Assembly (NCBI GenBank): GCA_947184155.2
Contig: CAMXCT020001550.1
Coordinates: forward strand, 69,501-133,500
DNA length: 64,000 bases
Direction of reading: 5' to 3'
From: Cladocopium goreaui
Lineage: Eukaryota; Sar; Dinophyceae; Suessiales; Symbiodiniaceae
Positions 19,282 to 31,326 of the stretch are shown piece by piece. The stretch's first letter is position 1. Each line of letters opens with the position of its first letter. The notes beneath the pieces were generated by a model that did not search any database, was not told the origin of the DNA, and worked only from the letters and a program-made list of their open reading frames with translations. A program made the position numbers and the translations under genes.

Positions 19282-21112
19282 CTACGAAGCGATCCCCGAA
19301 CTGCTGAGCGTGAAGTCGTTGAAGTGTGGTTTACAACTCTTCGGCACATAGTTATTGGCGTCAGAAAATACGTAGGGTGTGCTGCCGTCCTCCCTCAACC
19401 AAACTGGGTGTAACGGTTGTCTCGTTCGAATTTGCTGGTCGTGCTGTTGTGGGTAGACCGCAATGTGCGAAGCGATGATTCTGGGTTCTCCATTCGGACG
19501 TTGGTTTGACGCGGCGTAGGACTCTGATCGATGGTGTGGTTTGTGATTTGCTTCACGCTTCTATTCGAGATTTTTGGTTGAACGAAGGTTGAGTTTCCAT
19601 GTTAAAATGTTCACTCCGGTTCAAACGCATGGGTAAGACCTATTATATATAGTATATGTTTCACACGACTTGCGCCCTTGCCATCATACATGTTTCATTT
19701 CGCTATCACTTACTTACAGTATCACTTTCAGTTATAAGCTATTTGATACACTGCAAAAGTATGCAAAAGGAAGGGCGGAACCTACCTCGGACTTCCATGG
19801 ACTTCCATCATGTTCATTCATCTCCCGTTCTCTGACCTCGCTTTGATCAGCACCGAGCTGATTTCTGGAGTTAAAACATGTTAAAACTATAAATATGTCG
19901 ACCGAAAGACTCGCAGTTCTTACTGAGCATGTGCAAACAACGCTCAGAAATATCAGTTGAAATTCAGTTGGTTCGTTCGGATAAAGCAATGCATCTTGTC
20001 TGCAAAATCTAGGGAAATATGTGACAAATTATGTCACCAATTTATGTATTCCGAGGTGGACAAGCGTTGCTTCAGCTGAGGCTTTCGAATTCACATCTTG
20101 GCCGTTTGGAGACGGTTGAAACATGCTGAAATAGGAAACTTATGTTAATCCTAACCACCAACAATCATGTTTTTGCTGGGGATCGTTTTGGTACATAAAC
20201 ATACATTAACATACATTAACTATAATAACATATTATATAGCAATCGACTGCAATCTTGAGGGTTCACATTTGGGAGAATTGATCGAATCCCCGTGAGACA
20301 ACTTGTCTCAACATGCTCAGGAAACTTGTTTTGGAATGAGATTTTACGCACAGCACCCTCAGGATCCGCTTGCTGCATGACATGAGAATTTGTTGTTCAC
20401 TGCACGTTTTCTTAGCGCAACGTTCGGTGGGCACAAAGTCACAAAGTGGGATGTTGCGCCGGGTCTCGAATTCGATGGGGGATGCAGCTGTGGTGGGATG
20501 CTGAAAGGTTGCAAAGCAGCGTCCGCTTTGCAAAAACCTTGTGAATAGGAGTGTTTGGCAGGATTGTTGACATATTTTTGAGGCAAGTCTTGTGTTGTGC
20601 GCTTTCAAGAAAAAGAGTTGCAAAAAACAGTGCGCTGGAACAAAGTAAACGAATGTTGTGGGGCTTTAAAAGTGTTGAAACAAAAAAGAGGACCTGACCC
20701 ATACGTATTTGATCACACTAGATCTATACCAGCTTCCAATCCACTCACGGGTGGATTTCCTTCAATCGTTGCTGCACAAAACACCCGATGTGGTGGTTCA
20801 AATCATCAAGGGGACCGCCAAGCGTAAGATTTAAGATCACAGAACAACATCACGTCACCAGCTCCAACGAAAAAACAACAACGCAACTCACCTCAACAAC
20901 CACCCACCACCACCAGCAGCATCATGATGATCCCAAGTGCCAAGAATAGCAGCAAGAAACAGTAGCAGCAACACGCTGCTGCAAACGAAGCACAAAAGCA
21001 GAAGCATCTCCAAACGGCGTCGTGTTTCCATTTCAATCGCCAAAGGTCCGGTTGCGCCGGGCGAGTTTTCGAAAGTTGATGCATTTTCATCCTTTTCCCT
21101 TCTGGATCCCAT
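19282..21112 (-). CDS. four-exon gene for a 219-residue single-pass membrane protein
   Basis: Exons read by eye: 21112-20892, 20125-20038, 19857-19786 and 19560-19282. All three introns are GT-AG (first donor GTGAGT, first acceptor TTTCAG). Phases agree throughout, and the sum is exactly 660 nt including a TAG stop. The protein starts MGSRREKDENAS, has one long hydrophobic helix (LLLLCFVCSSVLLLLFLAAIL) at about residues 35-56 preceded by ETRRR, and continues as a polar, His/Gln/Arg-rich domain ending FTLSSSGIAS. Basic residues before the helix suggest a type II orientation. The last exon has no ATG of its own. No family recognised. Confidence 0.7.
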
Positions 21113-21239
21113 CCGTTGATTTGTCAACATTGCTTTCAAAATCGGGTCATAGCAAAGTCTCGAATGTAAATCGGATTTTAGCTCCACTAAAAGCAAATCC
21201 ATCTGGTAATGTCTCAGGCCAATCATTTACACATATCCA

Positions 21240-22090
21240 TAACTATCATGGATATATCACGGATATATCATATATCATATGGATATGATATATACATAGT
21301 CATGGAATGTCACGGATATATACATAATTCTCCAATGCACTTCAGATGTACCGGTTTTTCAGATGTCCGTTTTGGAGATCTCACCTCAACAATACCCACA
21401 ACATGGGGAGAGCCATTCTGCACTTGGCGTACGGGAATCGGCGTCGGAAAATGTCCGCAGATTGGTCCAATTCCACTGCAGCTGTTGCTGCGAACGCGGA
21501 TGATGAATGTGTTGCATCGCCCATCATCGCCCTGATCCTACTGTGGCGCCGGGGGTAGCGTTTTCATTGTTTCTTTCTAGCAAAATTGGCCTTCAAAGTG
21601 ACCTTGGGGCATTTCAGATCCTTTTCCATAGCTTTTGGTAATTTAACATAACTATAGAAAATCACCATTTTTAATGGGTAAATCCACTAGAAATGGCCAT
21701 TTTCCATAGCTTTTCAGTTGTGTTCCAAACCTCCCTTGTTGGTGCCCGGTAAACCATCGTTTTCTCGCTCGGTAAAAGCTCCGTTCGATAACATAACTGG
21801 AGCCACCACGTCTTGGCCACGCACAGTTACGAAGGAGCCGACTGTTTATGACTGTTTCATGAGATCATGGTGGGTTGATTATGGATGAATCATGATATGT
21901 AGATAATATATATATTTATTATGATTTACTGTACATGATGATATAGATTTGCTATAATTACACCTGTCATGTACTATAGCCATCTATAGCCTAGATTTAG
22001 ATATAGATCAGTGATGGGTACTATAGAGATCATGGTTGATATCTGTCGAAGCACTCGTCGACCCAGTCTGACCTGCATCCGGGAGCAAAT
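21240..22090. other. AT-rich stretch without a supported gene
   Basis: TATATC-rich tracts (21240-21310, 21890-21960) and ordinary-looking AT-rich DNA. Short ORFs here lack splice support or recognisable composition. Confidence 0.5.
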
Positions 22091-22093
22091 CAC

Positions 22094-22477
22094 TTGGCGG
22101 CATCACGCGTCAGCTACGAGACTTTGCAGTGTAGAATTACTTGGAGATTGGAATGCTGGACCCAAAACGAAACCATTGTTTCTGTAAATATACCTAGGAT
22201 AAGGATAAGTTCCAAACATTTGATGGATGGATGGTTGGAAGATCTGCTGTGTGCAGCATATCAGTTGCAACAAAAAAGAAGCTGTATCAGTGTAATGCCT
22301 AATTCTCTTCCACATGTTTTCAAGTGCAGCCAAATTCCATCTGGTAGTGCGGATAAAAGAATGGAATCGATTGAAGGAACAAAGGACAAACGTTGGCATC
22401 TGGATAATTTCTTGGGGCATCTTATTGTGATTCCCAGCCTGATGGGACATCCATATATCACCGTTGCAGGGGCTTAG
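22094..22477 (+). CDS. uncertain ORF, 127 residues
   Basis: The longest open frame in this interval. It has no recognised motif, no strong composition bias and a competing minus-strand frame of similar length (22103-22450). It could be chance. Listed so that the stretch is not left blank. Confidence 0.15.
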   Translation: MAASRVSYETLQCRITWRLECWTQNETIVSVNIPRIRISSKHLMDGWLEDLLCAAYQLQQKRSCISVMPNSLPHVFKCSQIPSGSADKRMESIEGTKDKRWHLDNFLGHLIVIPSLMGHPYITVAGA

Positions 22478-22589
22478 ACTCCTGTTATCATTCTGGATAG
22501 GATGGCATCATGAATACCAACTCTCGATCCGGATAAGATATCAGATTTGTTTTTGTTATTTAATATATATATATATATACCCTAACCTT

Positions 22590-22690
22590 CCAAATACGAA
22601 GTTTAACTTAGTATTTACTAAGATACGAAATTTAACTTAGCATTTCTGTAGATTCGAAGTTTTACCAGCAAATACGAAGTTTCACCGATC
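22590..22690. repeat. short dispersed repeat with AAATACGAAGTTT units
   Basis: AAATACGAAGTTT(A/C)AC and TTAGTATTTAC units repeat here and recur at 40285-40365. Both copies sit beside (TA)n and a CCCTA/TAGGG-like trinucleotide. It is an AT-rich interspersed repeat. Confidence 0.6.
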
Positions 22691-22734
22691 ATGGATGTTT
22701 GTGTGAATCTCACTGGTGTGAACACTCTTGTTTT

Positions 22735-25700
22735 TCATCTGACTCGGTTCTTGAGCTCACCAAGCTTCCAACGCAAGGTCTTAAACCTCATACGGCTTAG
22801 CCGTGAGATAACCTGTTCCCTTCTTCTGCCATGCCCTCTGCGGGCCCACTTTTTTAGTTGGGACATAAAGTCCTCATCACCAAAAGTATGGGTGAAACGT
22901 GGATTGAGCTGAAGCCGTTTTGCGTCTTGGAGCACGTGCGCAAAAGCCTCAACATGGCCAATGAAAACCCAAAGATTTCATCCAAAAGGCAGGTAGTAAA
23001 TCCAACAGATCCAAGGGTTCTGATTTGAACAAGAGATTGGGATTGGTTATAATTTATAATATACCATAAATCACCCAAGGAATCCCAAAAATAGAAAACA
23101 AAGTAGATCAAAACCACAAGTCAGTGAAGAGCAAAACGATCGTCAGAAAAAGTTTAGGTGAAACCAAGATACGTGCCATTTTGGGGTAAGCACCCAAGCC
23201 AGAACACCCATAGAGGAGCTCATCCTATTCAGGCTCCGATACGCCAGCAAATAGTTTCGCCCAGCTCGTTCAATTTGTGTTGCTTCATGTAGCGTCCTTA
23301 GCAACAATGTTGGGTTTATCAATTGTTCGTAAATCTTCCGACCAGTTAGACTTCGTACTTGGAAGGTGAGGGTATACATACATATATATATATATCATAT
23401 ATATCATATATATGGAAGGTGAGGGTACATACATTATATTGTGATGTTCAATTGGAATGAAGCCATAAACGATTTAATGGGGATGTTCATTGAGGATCAT
23501 TTAATGAATTTACACTGCCAATTCCTTTCACCGCCCCGGCCAATGGTGCTGGCGAAGCACAAGTGTCGCGAGGCACGCTCTGTCAGGCCAAAGTATCTGT
23601 TGATAGCTCTCCTGGGCTGAAAGGGATCATATATTTTGAGGGAACTCTTTCGCTCTATTCTTGGGAAATTTCCGCCCCTAGGTTTTTGGAAACTTCAAAC
23701 CCTCATTCTTCAGAAAAATTAGTATACTTTTTTCAGAAACTCTGGCCCTTTGTTAACAATGGCGTATGAATTGAGAGAAGAACACCTGCAACATTCATAC
23801 CTGTTGTGAAGTAGAAAAAAGAGTCAATCGCCTCAGTAACACACACACACACACCAGGCACACTCCCTGAACCCCACGCGCTCTTTTTTTTTTCATTCCT
23901 AGCTTGCCTCATTTTGAGTCCAATGCGCAGAGGTGGCATGGTTTTTTCTCAATACTACTTTGCCTCAAGTGTTGGCAACATGGATCCAAATGAAAATGGT
24001 TGCCGGTTTTTGTCACATAAACAGAAGCATTGAAAGAAGTGCTTGGTGTAGCACCACCGTGTGACTTGGCCATCACAGAAATTTGTTTTTGCAACTGTAC
24101 ATTCTGTTCACTCAGTGTCTGCACTTTTGCCCTCAGCGAACTAATCTCTTGAAGTAGACAATCCTCAGACTCCGTGGTTTTTGTCATCAGTTGTCGTACA
24201 ATCTCTCTCTTCTCCGTGTTTCCCAAATCTGATATTTTCTGCATAACCTCTTTGACGCCAGCCGGTGTTGTAGTATGGAAGGTCCATTTCACAAGATGCT
24301 TTCTCACAAAGTTCGCGCACCAAACCAGCATCCCCATGGAAATCATCGCTGCAACTAGGATAGAAAAGAGCACAATTTGTAGTGTATATCCATCCAATGG
24401 ATGAAACTCATCCGCATCATTGCTCACCCCCCCTGGTGCCATGGCTCGATAGGCAACAGATTTGTGAGCTTTGTACACTGCATAGAAAGACCAGTCGAAT
24501 TTTGAGCAAAAACTTCCTTGCTTGGAAAATTCTTGGAAATGTATGGATCAGGTCCTAACCGTGTCATAGAAGCCTACTTTCCCCAATAATTCTGCGCCCA
24601 TTCAAAGTTCCTGGGTGCTGTAAAAGGTACCCTGCCAGGTAAGGATATGGATTAAGCAAACAGTCCACCTATATCACCACCCAGTGGCAATCCCTCTGTA
24701 ACCCCACCAAGTTTCAAAGCACTCTCGGAGAGTTGTGATCTAGGATCAAGACCCTGAAATTCAGGAAGTCGATTGACTTCAACGAGCTTGCACATCAGCC
24801 ATTCACTGACCACTCTAGCGTTGAAGCCCTTGCAGTTCAAGAACCATCCGTATGTGGTCTCTCTGACCAAGGACTTTGCAGAAAACCTTTTCTGGGAACA
24901 TGAGATCTTCATAGATCTTCTCCATGCTGAAAACTCCTTGAATGCCTCTCCAAGCGGTTCCACATAGCCACCAGCAGTGTCACCAAACACCCCCATGTCC
25001 AGCAGCATCCCCCTGAGAATTTGGCTGAGATCTAACACGAAGCAAAACCACATATTCCCATGTTGTGAAGTTGGTTGGGAACCTAAACAAAATTGTACCT
25101 GTGTGGCAATTAAAATGAGGTGCAGCACCGATCCGTTGGAGATTCCAAGAAGGGACAGGTTGACAATATGAAGCGTGCAATGCTTAATCAAGGAGATGTT
25201 GAAGAAGTATAAGTCTATCAGAGGACCTTGGCAATGAGCACAAATAATCCAGAACATAATCATAAAACCAATACTACCCCAGTAAAAGTACAAAACATTG
25301 ACATAGCTCCACAACAAAACCCCGTCACATACATTTTGATCAGGAAGTTCTTCAAGCACAAATTGATCTGTAGTGCGTAAGGTCTGTGTCCAGCCATTGT
25401 TGGACTCGTAGAGGCAATAGTTCAGGGGTCCAGGTCCCGCAGTAGCCCTGCACCGAAAACAGACTTTGGTGGCCTTCCACCACGAAGTATGCCGAAACAG
25501 TGCCTTGATAAAAACTTGGTCTCCTCGAATCTCACCAACAAGAAACCGGTTGCCATTGATTCCCTCTTCAGTCAATTTGTTGAAGGATCTGACAATTTCC
25601 TCCAGTACTGGATAGATGGTCTCGTGGTAGGATACAATTTTGTCTGTTTCGATACTGAACAACGTGTACTTGCTCAGCCGTGTAGAACGTGGTCTAAACA

Positions 25701-26336
25701 AGGGGCAATTCACTGTCAGCCCAAGAATCCTGTTTAGTGGATTGTTCTGGATGGCCATCACAGCATCATCCCCATAGAACCCCAAGGGCCAGACTTGCCC
25801 CCCATGAATTGCTCGAAACCTTGATGTAGAACAAGCCCAAGTATCTCCAACGTTTTCCAAATGCTCCCAAAAATTCTTGATAAGCTTGTGCTCAACATGA
25901 AAATTGCACTCATTGAACAGGAAGTAAAAAATGTCAAAAGGAAGGTGCACTGGCAGGAGCTCTTCCCCCGTAGACTCGTCGGCCAACTTGATTGGCACTT
26001 TCACATACACTGGCACCTTATTCACATCAGTGCTCAGAAAAGGTCGAGCCAACAACACACCAAACAAGCAGGCAATCCCATAGTTGAGAAAATCAAAAGT
26101 AGATCTTTGAACGAGCTCACTTTGAAACAAGTTTCAACCGGAAGCGCGTTGTTGCGGTAGTAATCTCGAGCATCATTACCAGTGGCATATCTGGCCAATC
26201 GTGCTGTGAAATCGGTTGTGTTTCCTTGTGCTTCCTCAGGATGCAAAGGGAACATTTCCGTTGTGACAAAAGTAACAACAGTATAGTACATGTCGGACTC
26301 TCTTTGTTCCCAGCCCTTTAAACCAAGTTTCTTCAA
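22735..26336 (-). pseudogene. multi-exon copy of a high-copy dinoflagellate protein family
   Basis: The main block (24652-26130) contains SRFRAIHGGQVWPLGFYGDD, then LSKYTLFSIETDKIVSYHET, FFNISLIKHCTLHIVNLSL and WRRSMKISCSQKRFSAKSL. Further exons at about 23143-23379 (AGRNYLLAYRSLNRMSSSMG...LTPKWH, donor GTATCT) and 22735-22960 (NPRFTHTFGDEDFMSQLKKW) complete the pattern. From memory this order belongs to a very abundant dinoflagellate family of unknown function, probably spread by a mobile element. One block reads through what looks like an intron (about 25235-25330), so the long ORF is probably not the real protein. The upstream frame 26034-26336 may be an earlier exon. Intactness cannot be judged. 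Confidence 0.6.
23909..24478 (-). CDS. membrane-anchored coiled-coil protein with C-terminal HxH...CxxC site
   Basis: 189 residues. A hydrophobic segment (LQIVLFSILVAAMISMGMLVW) lies near residues 33-53, followed by a coiled coil (EISSLRAKVQTLSEQNVQLQ). The C-terminal module runs VYVTKTGNHFHLDPCCQHLR...CHLC, whose His/Cys spacing suggests one zinc ion. Similar VY-T-G...H...C...CxxC ends occur in nuclease-like and retroelement proteins. It lies between exons of the flanking high-copy family gene on the same strand, so it may be one of its exons or a gene inside an intron. First Met uncertain: MAPGG is also possible. Confidence 0.5.
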   Translation of the reverse strand: MYKAHKSVAYRAMAPGGVSNDADEFHPLDGYTLQIVLFSILVAAMISMGMLVWCANFVRKHLVKWTFHTTTPAGVKEVMQKISDLGNTEKREIVRQLMTKTTESEDCLLQEISSLRAKVQTLSEQNVQLQKQISVMAKSHGGATPSTSFNASVYVTKTGNHFHLDPCCQHLRQSSIEKKPCHLCALDSK

Positions 26337-26639
26337 AAGTTGACCTGGCTGATTTCATCACAGATCTTGCACTGGCATCCTCGGTGCACACACAAGCACA
26401 TTGTAAATTCTAGGACACACCACCCCAAAAGGACCTTTATACAGACAACAATGCCTGCAAGATACACCAGAAGCAATCCTCTCACTGATGTCCTTTTCAA
26501 AGGCCCCCAACTCCGAGCGACCTGCGTGGATGCATGCATGTTACAGATGTTTGTTAAAACTTTGTTTTTGCATGAACTCTCACAAGATCTTAAGAGAATG
26601 CATGCGTGCATTTTGAAAGCACTGCGCCCTTTGTCAACG

Positions 26640-27040
26640 ATATGCCATGCGTAGTCGCACAGCTGTGCCTGATGCTCACCAACCGCTGCTGAGACACTTC
26701 AAAGTGTTTAGAAGCTCCACTGCGCACACAACATACACAGGTATGATGTGATCACATCACATTGCCCCACAGCCGTTTGCGAAAGAAGTTTGGACTAGCT
26801 TGGAGATTGAACGCACAGTCGGCCCCATGCTGTCACCCCTGGTCACTGGTGGACCATTGACAAGCCCGCAATGCGCGTTTTGGCACCATTGTCTGACCCC
26901 CTTTTTGAGTCAGCATTCTCATCAAATTTAAAAACCAGATCTAAGTATCATTAGTTTCATTGCAAGTGCAATTGTTGAATCCAACAGAAATGTATTCACT
27001 TTGTTTTTTTTTGGCGCCATCATGACATCACAAAATCCAA
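26640..27040. other. intergenic stretch
   Basis: No supported feature. This is the interval downstream of the type I minus-strand gene (stop at 27041) and upstream of the high-copy family gene. Confidence 0.4.
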
Positions 27041-30000
27041 CTAAGCCTTTTTGGATTTTTTCGCCTTGAGGGGCTCGATGGCAACTGAAAGATCCAAACG
27101 GGCTGAATCACAGGCATCGATCAGGGATCGCTCGACCTGGCAAACTGACCATCAAAATGAAACGTTGCAAGGTGAAAATGTGTGTATGCATGTAGGTAAA
27201 TCTTAAAGCTTGAGAGAATCAAGTTTAGGAACACCCAAGCCTTGTCACCATCAATGGCTTTTTGCAGCATCGCGCGCGTGCCCTCCCAGGACATAAGCTT
27301 TGAAAGAACCATGTCACAACTAACTGAACCCCCCAAATCTACCCAGCCTCACAAAGCTTTTGTTTCTCATCACAGTCAGACTTCACAGATTCCTGGAACT
27401 TCTCGCTCCTGACAGGGTCACAGGGTTCTCTTAAACAACAGATATCGATTGCATGATCAATGATGACTATTATATATCATAGATTGATCAAATTTTGTTT
27501 GAAATCTGAGGGCTTTGCAGCTGCGAAAGGTTTGGCATCAATCCAATCGCAGTCTTCAGCTTGTTGCTGGCATCAGAAATCGCCTGGAACAGCGGCAATC
27601 ATATGAAATGATCCAACTCAGCAAGTCAAAAGTAGTATAAAAAGTCAGCTCATACAAGTGCTATACTTTACTGGCCTTCTTGGCATCCTTCATCAATTGT
27701 TTTTTTTCTTCCTTTACCAGTTTGTCCTTCTCTTCTTCTGGCGTCATATCTGCCTTCTCTGCTTTCTCTTTCTGTTTTTTCTCCTTCTTGTTCTTCTTTC
27801 CCTGGGCAGAACAATTTTGATAATTTTGATCTCGTAGAACATGCCTTCAAGTAAAAATAATTTTGGATTTAAGCATCCTACATACCCCCACCTTACTCTT
27901 CTTTTTTTCCTTCTTGGGCTTTTCATCTTTCGAAGTTTTCTTCTTATCATCAGTCTTTTTCCGTTTGTGGTTCGACTCGCTGCTGCTGCTGCTGCTGCTC
28001 GAGTCCTTGTCGATGCAGCTGAAAAGCCTTTCGATTTCTTCGCACACCTCAGTGTCCTCAGCATCTTCAACGAGGCAAAGGTACTGCCTGAACTCCTGGC
28101 GAAATTGCAGGAAACAAACATTTGCAGTTTAACTGTTTTTACATTGTTTTTACTGAGAAAGAAATTGCAAGACCACACCCGGGGTCTCCTCCTTCTCTGG
28201 CAGTTCTGGGTGAAACCTGGTCTCCTTTTCCCACAGCGTTTTGTCACTGGCCTTATGCTGTCGCATGGCCTCTGCAACGGAAACACTAAAGAGTTTGTCC
28301 ATGTCATCACTCAACATCCATTTTCGGGTTCCACGCTTCTTGCTGGTGTGGCGTGTTTTGATGTTGAGGTAGAAAGCAGACTTAGACCAGTTCCCTTCCT
28401 CGCACTGCACCCATGCATCGAATAAGACAGCGTTGAGCGAAGAACCTGAGCTCAAGCGAAGGAATGGAAATGTTTTCAAGCTTTGAGAAAAAATCCCATA
28501 GGCTGTAGGCTATGTTCTTCCCATTGTTTCCTTTGTCACTAGTGGCCTCAACTTTTCCTCATCAACCTTGGTTATTTTGGAACTGAATGCGATGGATAAT
28601 AATGTATTAAACCCCCCTTGGAATTCCCTCTAAAGAATCAGACAACCCGGGTTGTCAGTTTTCGCTTGATTTTTTAGAGAATTAATGTTGCCTGTTTGCA
28701 TGGGGTCGCGTTCTCTATGAAGGCCACCCGGGTATGATTCTTTAGAGAACGATGTTGTGGAAGCATTTTTTTGAGGTGCCTGTACATAAGGATCCCCATT
28801 GTTTAAAGATATGTTTTGGTGGCACAGGGCGTCCCTTTAAAGAATCTACTGTATATGTTTTTCCTCGATATATCGGGATAGTACAGGGAACTGAATTAGA
28901 TAGATCGATCGGTATTAGATTGTTATAGCACGAGGGCACCAACAAATAGCTGATATAAAAATAGATCACACACAGATCCGGCTGGCAGGTGGACTATGTG
29001 AAATACTTGGAGATTCAAGGCTTCTCACGAAGTTGGGATTGGGAGATTATTCTGTTAGGAAAAGAATGATTAGTGCATTTGAGGAACTGTTTTTTGCTTC
29101 CGTGCCCATCAATCGAAGTTCTTTGGGAGTGTCTTTGTCTCAGTAGAGGGAAGGTTGCAGATTGAAGTGGGCTACTTCAAGAATCAAAATTGGAATTGCT
29201 GACTCAGTTGGAAATGTTTCCCACCATGTGTGGTAAGGTTCTTAGGACAGGACGGCGAATGTTCCTGTAGTACCTCATGTACCTTGCATGTGCCGCTGCC
29301 TTTTTGGCGGCTAGATGTTTGTTCTTTTCATCACTTGGATTCGGATCATCTTCACCATCTGGGTCACCCTCAGCAACTTTGCCACCCTTACCAGGTTTTT
29401 TGTTTTCATCTTTGCTGTTTGCTTCTGCGAGGGCTTTCTCTGCTTCTTGCATCTTTGCTTGTGCAGCTTTCAAGGCCTCCTCCGCTTTCTTTTTCTCTTC
29501 TTCAGCCTTCTTGTGCTCTTGTGTCCGCTTCGAAACTGGCTCAGGCACCTCCTGTTCTGCCTTCTTTGCATCTTCTGCCTTCTTTCTCTCCTCATCTTCT
29601 GCTTTCTTTTTCTCTGCCTCTTCTGCATTCTTTCTCTCCTCCTCTGCGGCCTTCTTTGCATCTTCCACTTTCTTTCTCTCCTCCTCTTCTGCCTTCTTTG
29701 CATCTTCTGCTTTCCTTCTCTCCTCCTCTTCTGCCTTCTTTGCATCTTCTGCCTTCTTTCTCTCCTCCTCTGCGGCCTTCTTTGCATCTTCTGCCTTCTT
29801 TCTCTCCTCCTCTGCGGCCTTCTTTGCATCTTCTGCCTTCTTTCTCTCCTCCTCTGCGGCCTTCTTTGCATCTTCCACTTTCTTTCTCTCCTCCTCTTCT
29901 GCCTTCTTTGCATCTTCAACTTTCTTTCTCTCCTCCTCTTCTGCCTTCTTTGCGTCTTCTGCTTTCCTTCTCTCCTCATCTCCTGCCTTCGTTGCATCTT

Positions 30001-31070
30001 CTGCCTTCTTCCTCTCCTCTGCGGCCTTCTTTGCATCTTCGGTGTTCTTTCTCTCCTGATCTTCTGCTCTATCCTTTTCCTTTTTTGCTTCTTCTGCCTT
30101 TGCCTTCTCGTGTTGAGCTCTTGCCATCATTTGCTGTGCTTCTGCTAGCATCTTTGCTGCATGGTCTGCATCCTCCTTTGCTTTCTGCATGATGCGCTTG
30201 GCTTCAACTGAGGCCCATGAGATTTCAGACTCTGCATCACCAAAGTCGAGCTGCTTACAGAGTTGCTCCCCTGTGCTGCACCTGTGAAGTGCCTGAAGTG
30301 CCAGCACACTTGCCGATGGCCCTGCACTGCTGACATCACTGAAATCACTTGTGCTTCCTGCACGATGCAGTCCAGGGGGACCAGAACATGGCGAAGCAGC
30401 ATCTGCACTCCTTGAGCTTGGTGTTGTTGAGAAATCCCCTTCTTCAAGTTGCTGTCTTACACGTGCATAGTAAGCTGCCAACGTTGCTTCCTTGGCCTCC
30501 TCCTCTGCCTTCTCAACATCGTAGGGGAGAGCCAGCAGTGATTCTTCTGCGGTGTCCTTTCTTTCAACCTTCACTTCATCATTGTTCTTTTTTTCCACGG
30601 GTTTCTGTGCATCCTGCGTCTTCCGGACTTTCTTCACTCGCTTCACAACTCGTCTCTTGGTGCCTTGCAGGCAAAGATGGTGCAGGTTGTAAAACAAATC
30701 CCTAATAGGTAAGGTGTCACCTCTTCAAAATCCAAGGGTGGTGTTCATGATATGAAAACTATGGTACTACTATAGGACTGGGAACCAAAATCTGATCTAT
30801 TTATTTCTGGTACCTATATATCAGATCAAGAATTGACCATCCACAGATGGGTTTGGGCCACATTGCCTCGCCTGTGGAAGCACTGGTAGGTGTAGATGGC
30901 ACCGATGCTGTTTCGACAGCATTTGGGGAAGGCTCGCTGGGGACCCCTGTGACCTTTTGGATCCTTGCCCGGGCCTTTTCCAAGTGCTCTTTCAACTCGT
31001 TCATCAGAAGCTGTGAAACTTCCAGAAAGGCTATATATGGTTTGGCCCAAAATGCCTTCATCGATACCAA
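27041..31070 (-). CDS. type I KAE-repeat gene, minus-strand copy (about 9 exons)
   Basis: Exons on the minus strand: about 31060-30850 (NELKEHLEKARARIQKVTG); 30663-29225 (KAE exon); 28445-28179; 28095-27892; 27801-27672; about 27583-27510; 27408-27343; 27282-27235; 27136-27041. Each matches, in order, an exon of the plus-strand gene at 59.25-62.8 kb. Most acceptors are (C/A)AG with GT donors. After the repeat exon comes HARYMRYYRNIR, a conserved module (SSLNAVLFDAW...KKRGTRKW...HPELPEK), an acidic-Ser-basic exon (ERLFSCIDKDSSSS then Lys-rich), ISDASNKLKTAIGLMP, and a final EPLKAKKSKKA. I remember this module order from many dinoflagellate proteins of unknown role. Charge pattern suggests a nuclear or nucleic-acid-bound protein (inference). 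Confidence 0.72.
28179..28445 (-). CDS. conserved DAW-HPELP exon of the type I minus-strand gene
   Basis: The peptide has LNAVLFDAWVQCEEGNW, FYLNIKTRHTSKKRGTRKW and FHPELPEKEETP. It aligns over about 85 residues with 61238-61505 on the plus strand, with shared DAW, SK/QSxFYLxI, TKKRGxRxW and HPELP. Ends at a CCGG-GTGTGG donor. Predominantly helical with a basic centre; no known domain. Confidence 0.75.
29225..30663 (-). CDS. KAE-repeat exon of the type I minus-strand gene
   Basis: Starts after a CTGCAAG acceptor with a basic run (KRRVVKRVKKVRK). It then has an acidic helix (EEEAKEATLAAYYARVRQQL), a Ser/Pro-rich linker and WASVEAKRIMQKAKEDADHA. About 170 residues of near-perfect (E/K)-rich heptad-like repeats follow (EEERKKAEDAKKA units, 12-15 residues each). 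It ends ARYMRYYRNIR and a GTGGGA donor. Such repeats form a long single alpha-helix or coiled coil. The plus strand is also open in two frames (Phe/Ser/Ala and Leu/His/Pro), purely as antisense artefacts. Confidence 0.8.
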
Positions 31071-31254
31071 TCTCAAACCCAAGATTCAAAACAAATTCAG
31101 AATTGTGGACATATTGTGAAAAAGAAATTCATTAGATCCCTTTTTTCTCCTGCGAGCTCAACAGGAAACCTGCATCAAGTGGTAACTGGCAAGATTTGAG
31201 GCATAAAGATGACTCAGGAATCCACTGAAATTTAGGGGCCCCAGTTTCACGCAC

Positions 31255-31326
31255 TTTCACGGTTAAACTTAGTATTTCACGGTAAAACTTAGTATTTCAC
31301 GCATGTTTCACGCGATTTCACGCGGA
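31255..31326 (-). repeat. CGTGAAATAC repeat, minus copy
   Basis: On the minus strand: GCGTGAAATACTAAGTTTTA, then CCGTGAAATACTAAGTTTAA. It is the same family as the duplicated unit at 58286-58515 and is located just upstream of the type I gene in both arms of the inverted duplication. Confidence 0.7.

Noticed and set aside
29230..30192. Long plus-strand ORFs (Leu/His/Pro-rich and Phe/Ser/Ala-rich) over 29.2-30.2 and 37.4-38.4 kb, and minus-strand ones over 50.8-52.5 kb
   Set aside because: They are exact antisense or shifted readings of the KAE-repeat exons; a repeat unit that is a multiple of three keeps all frames open.
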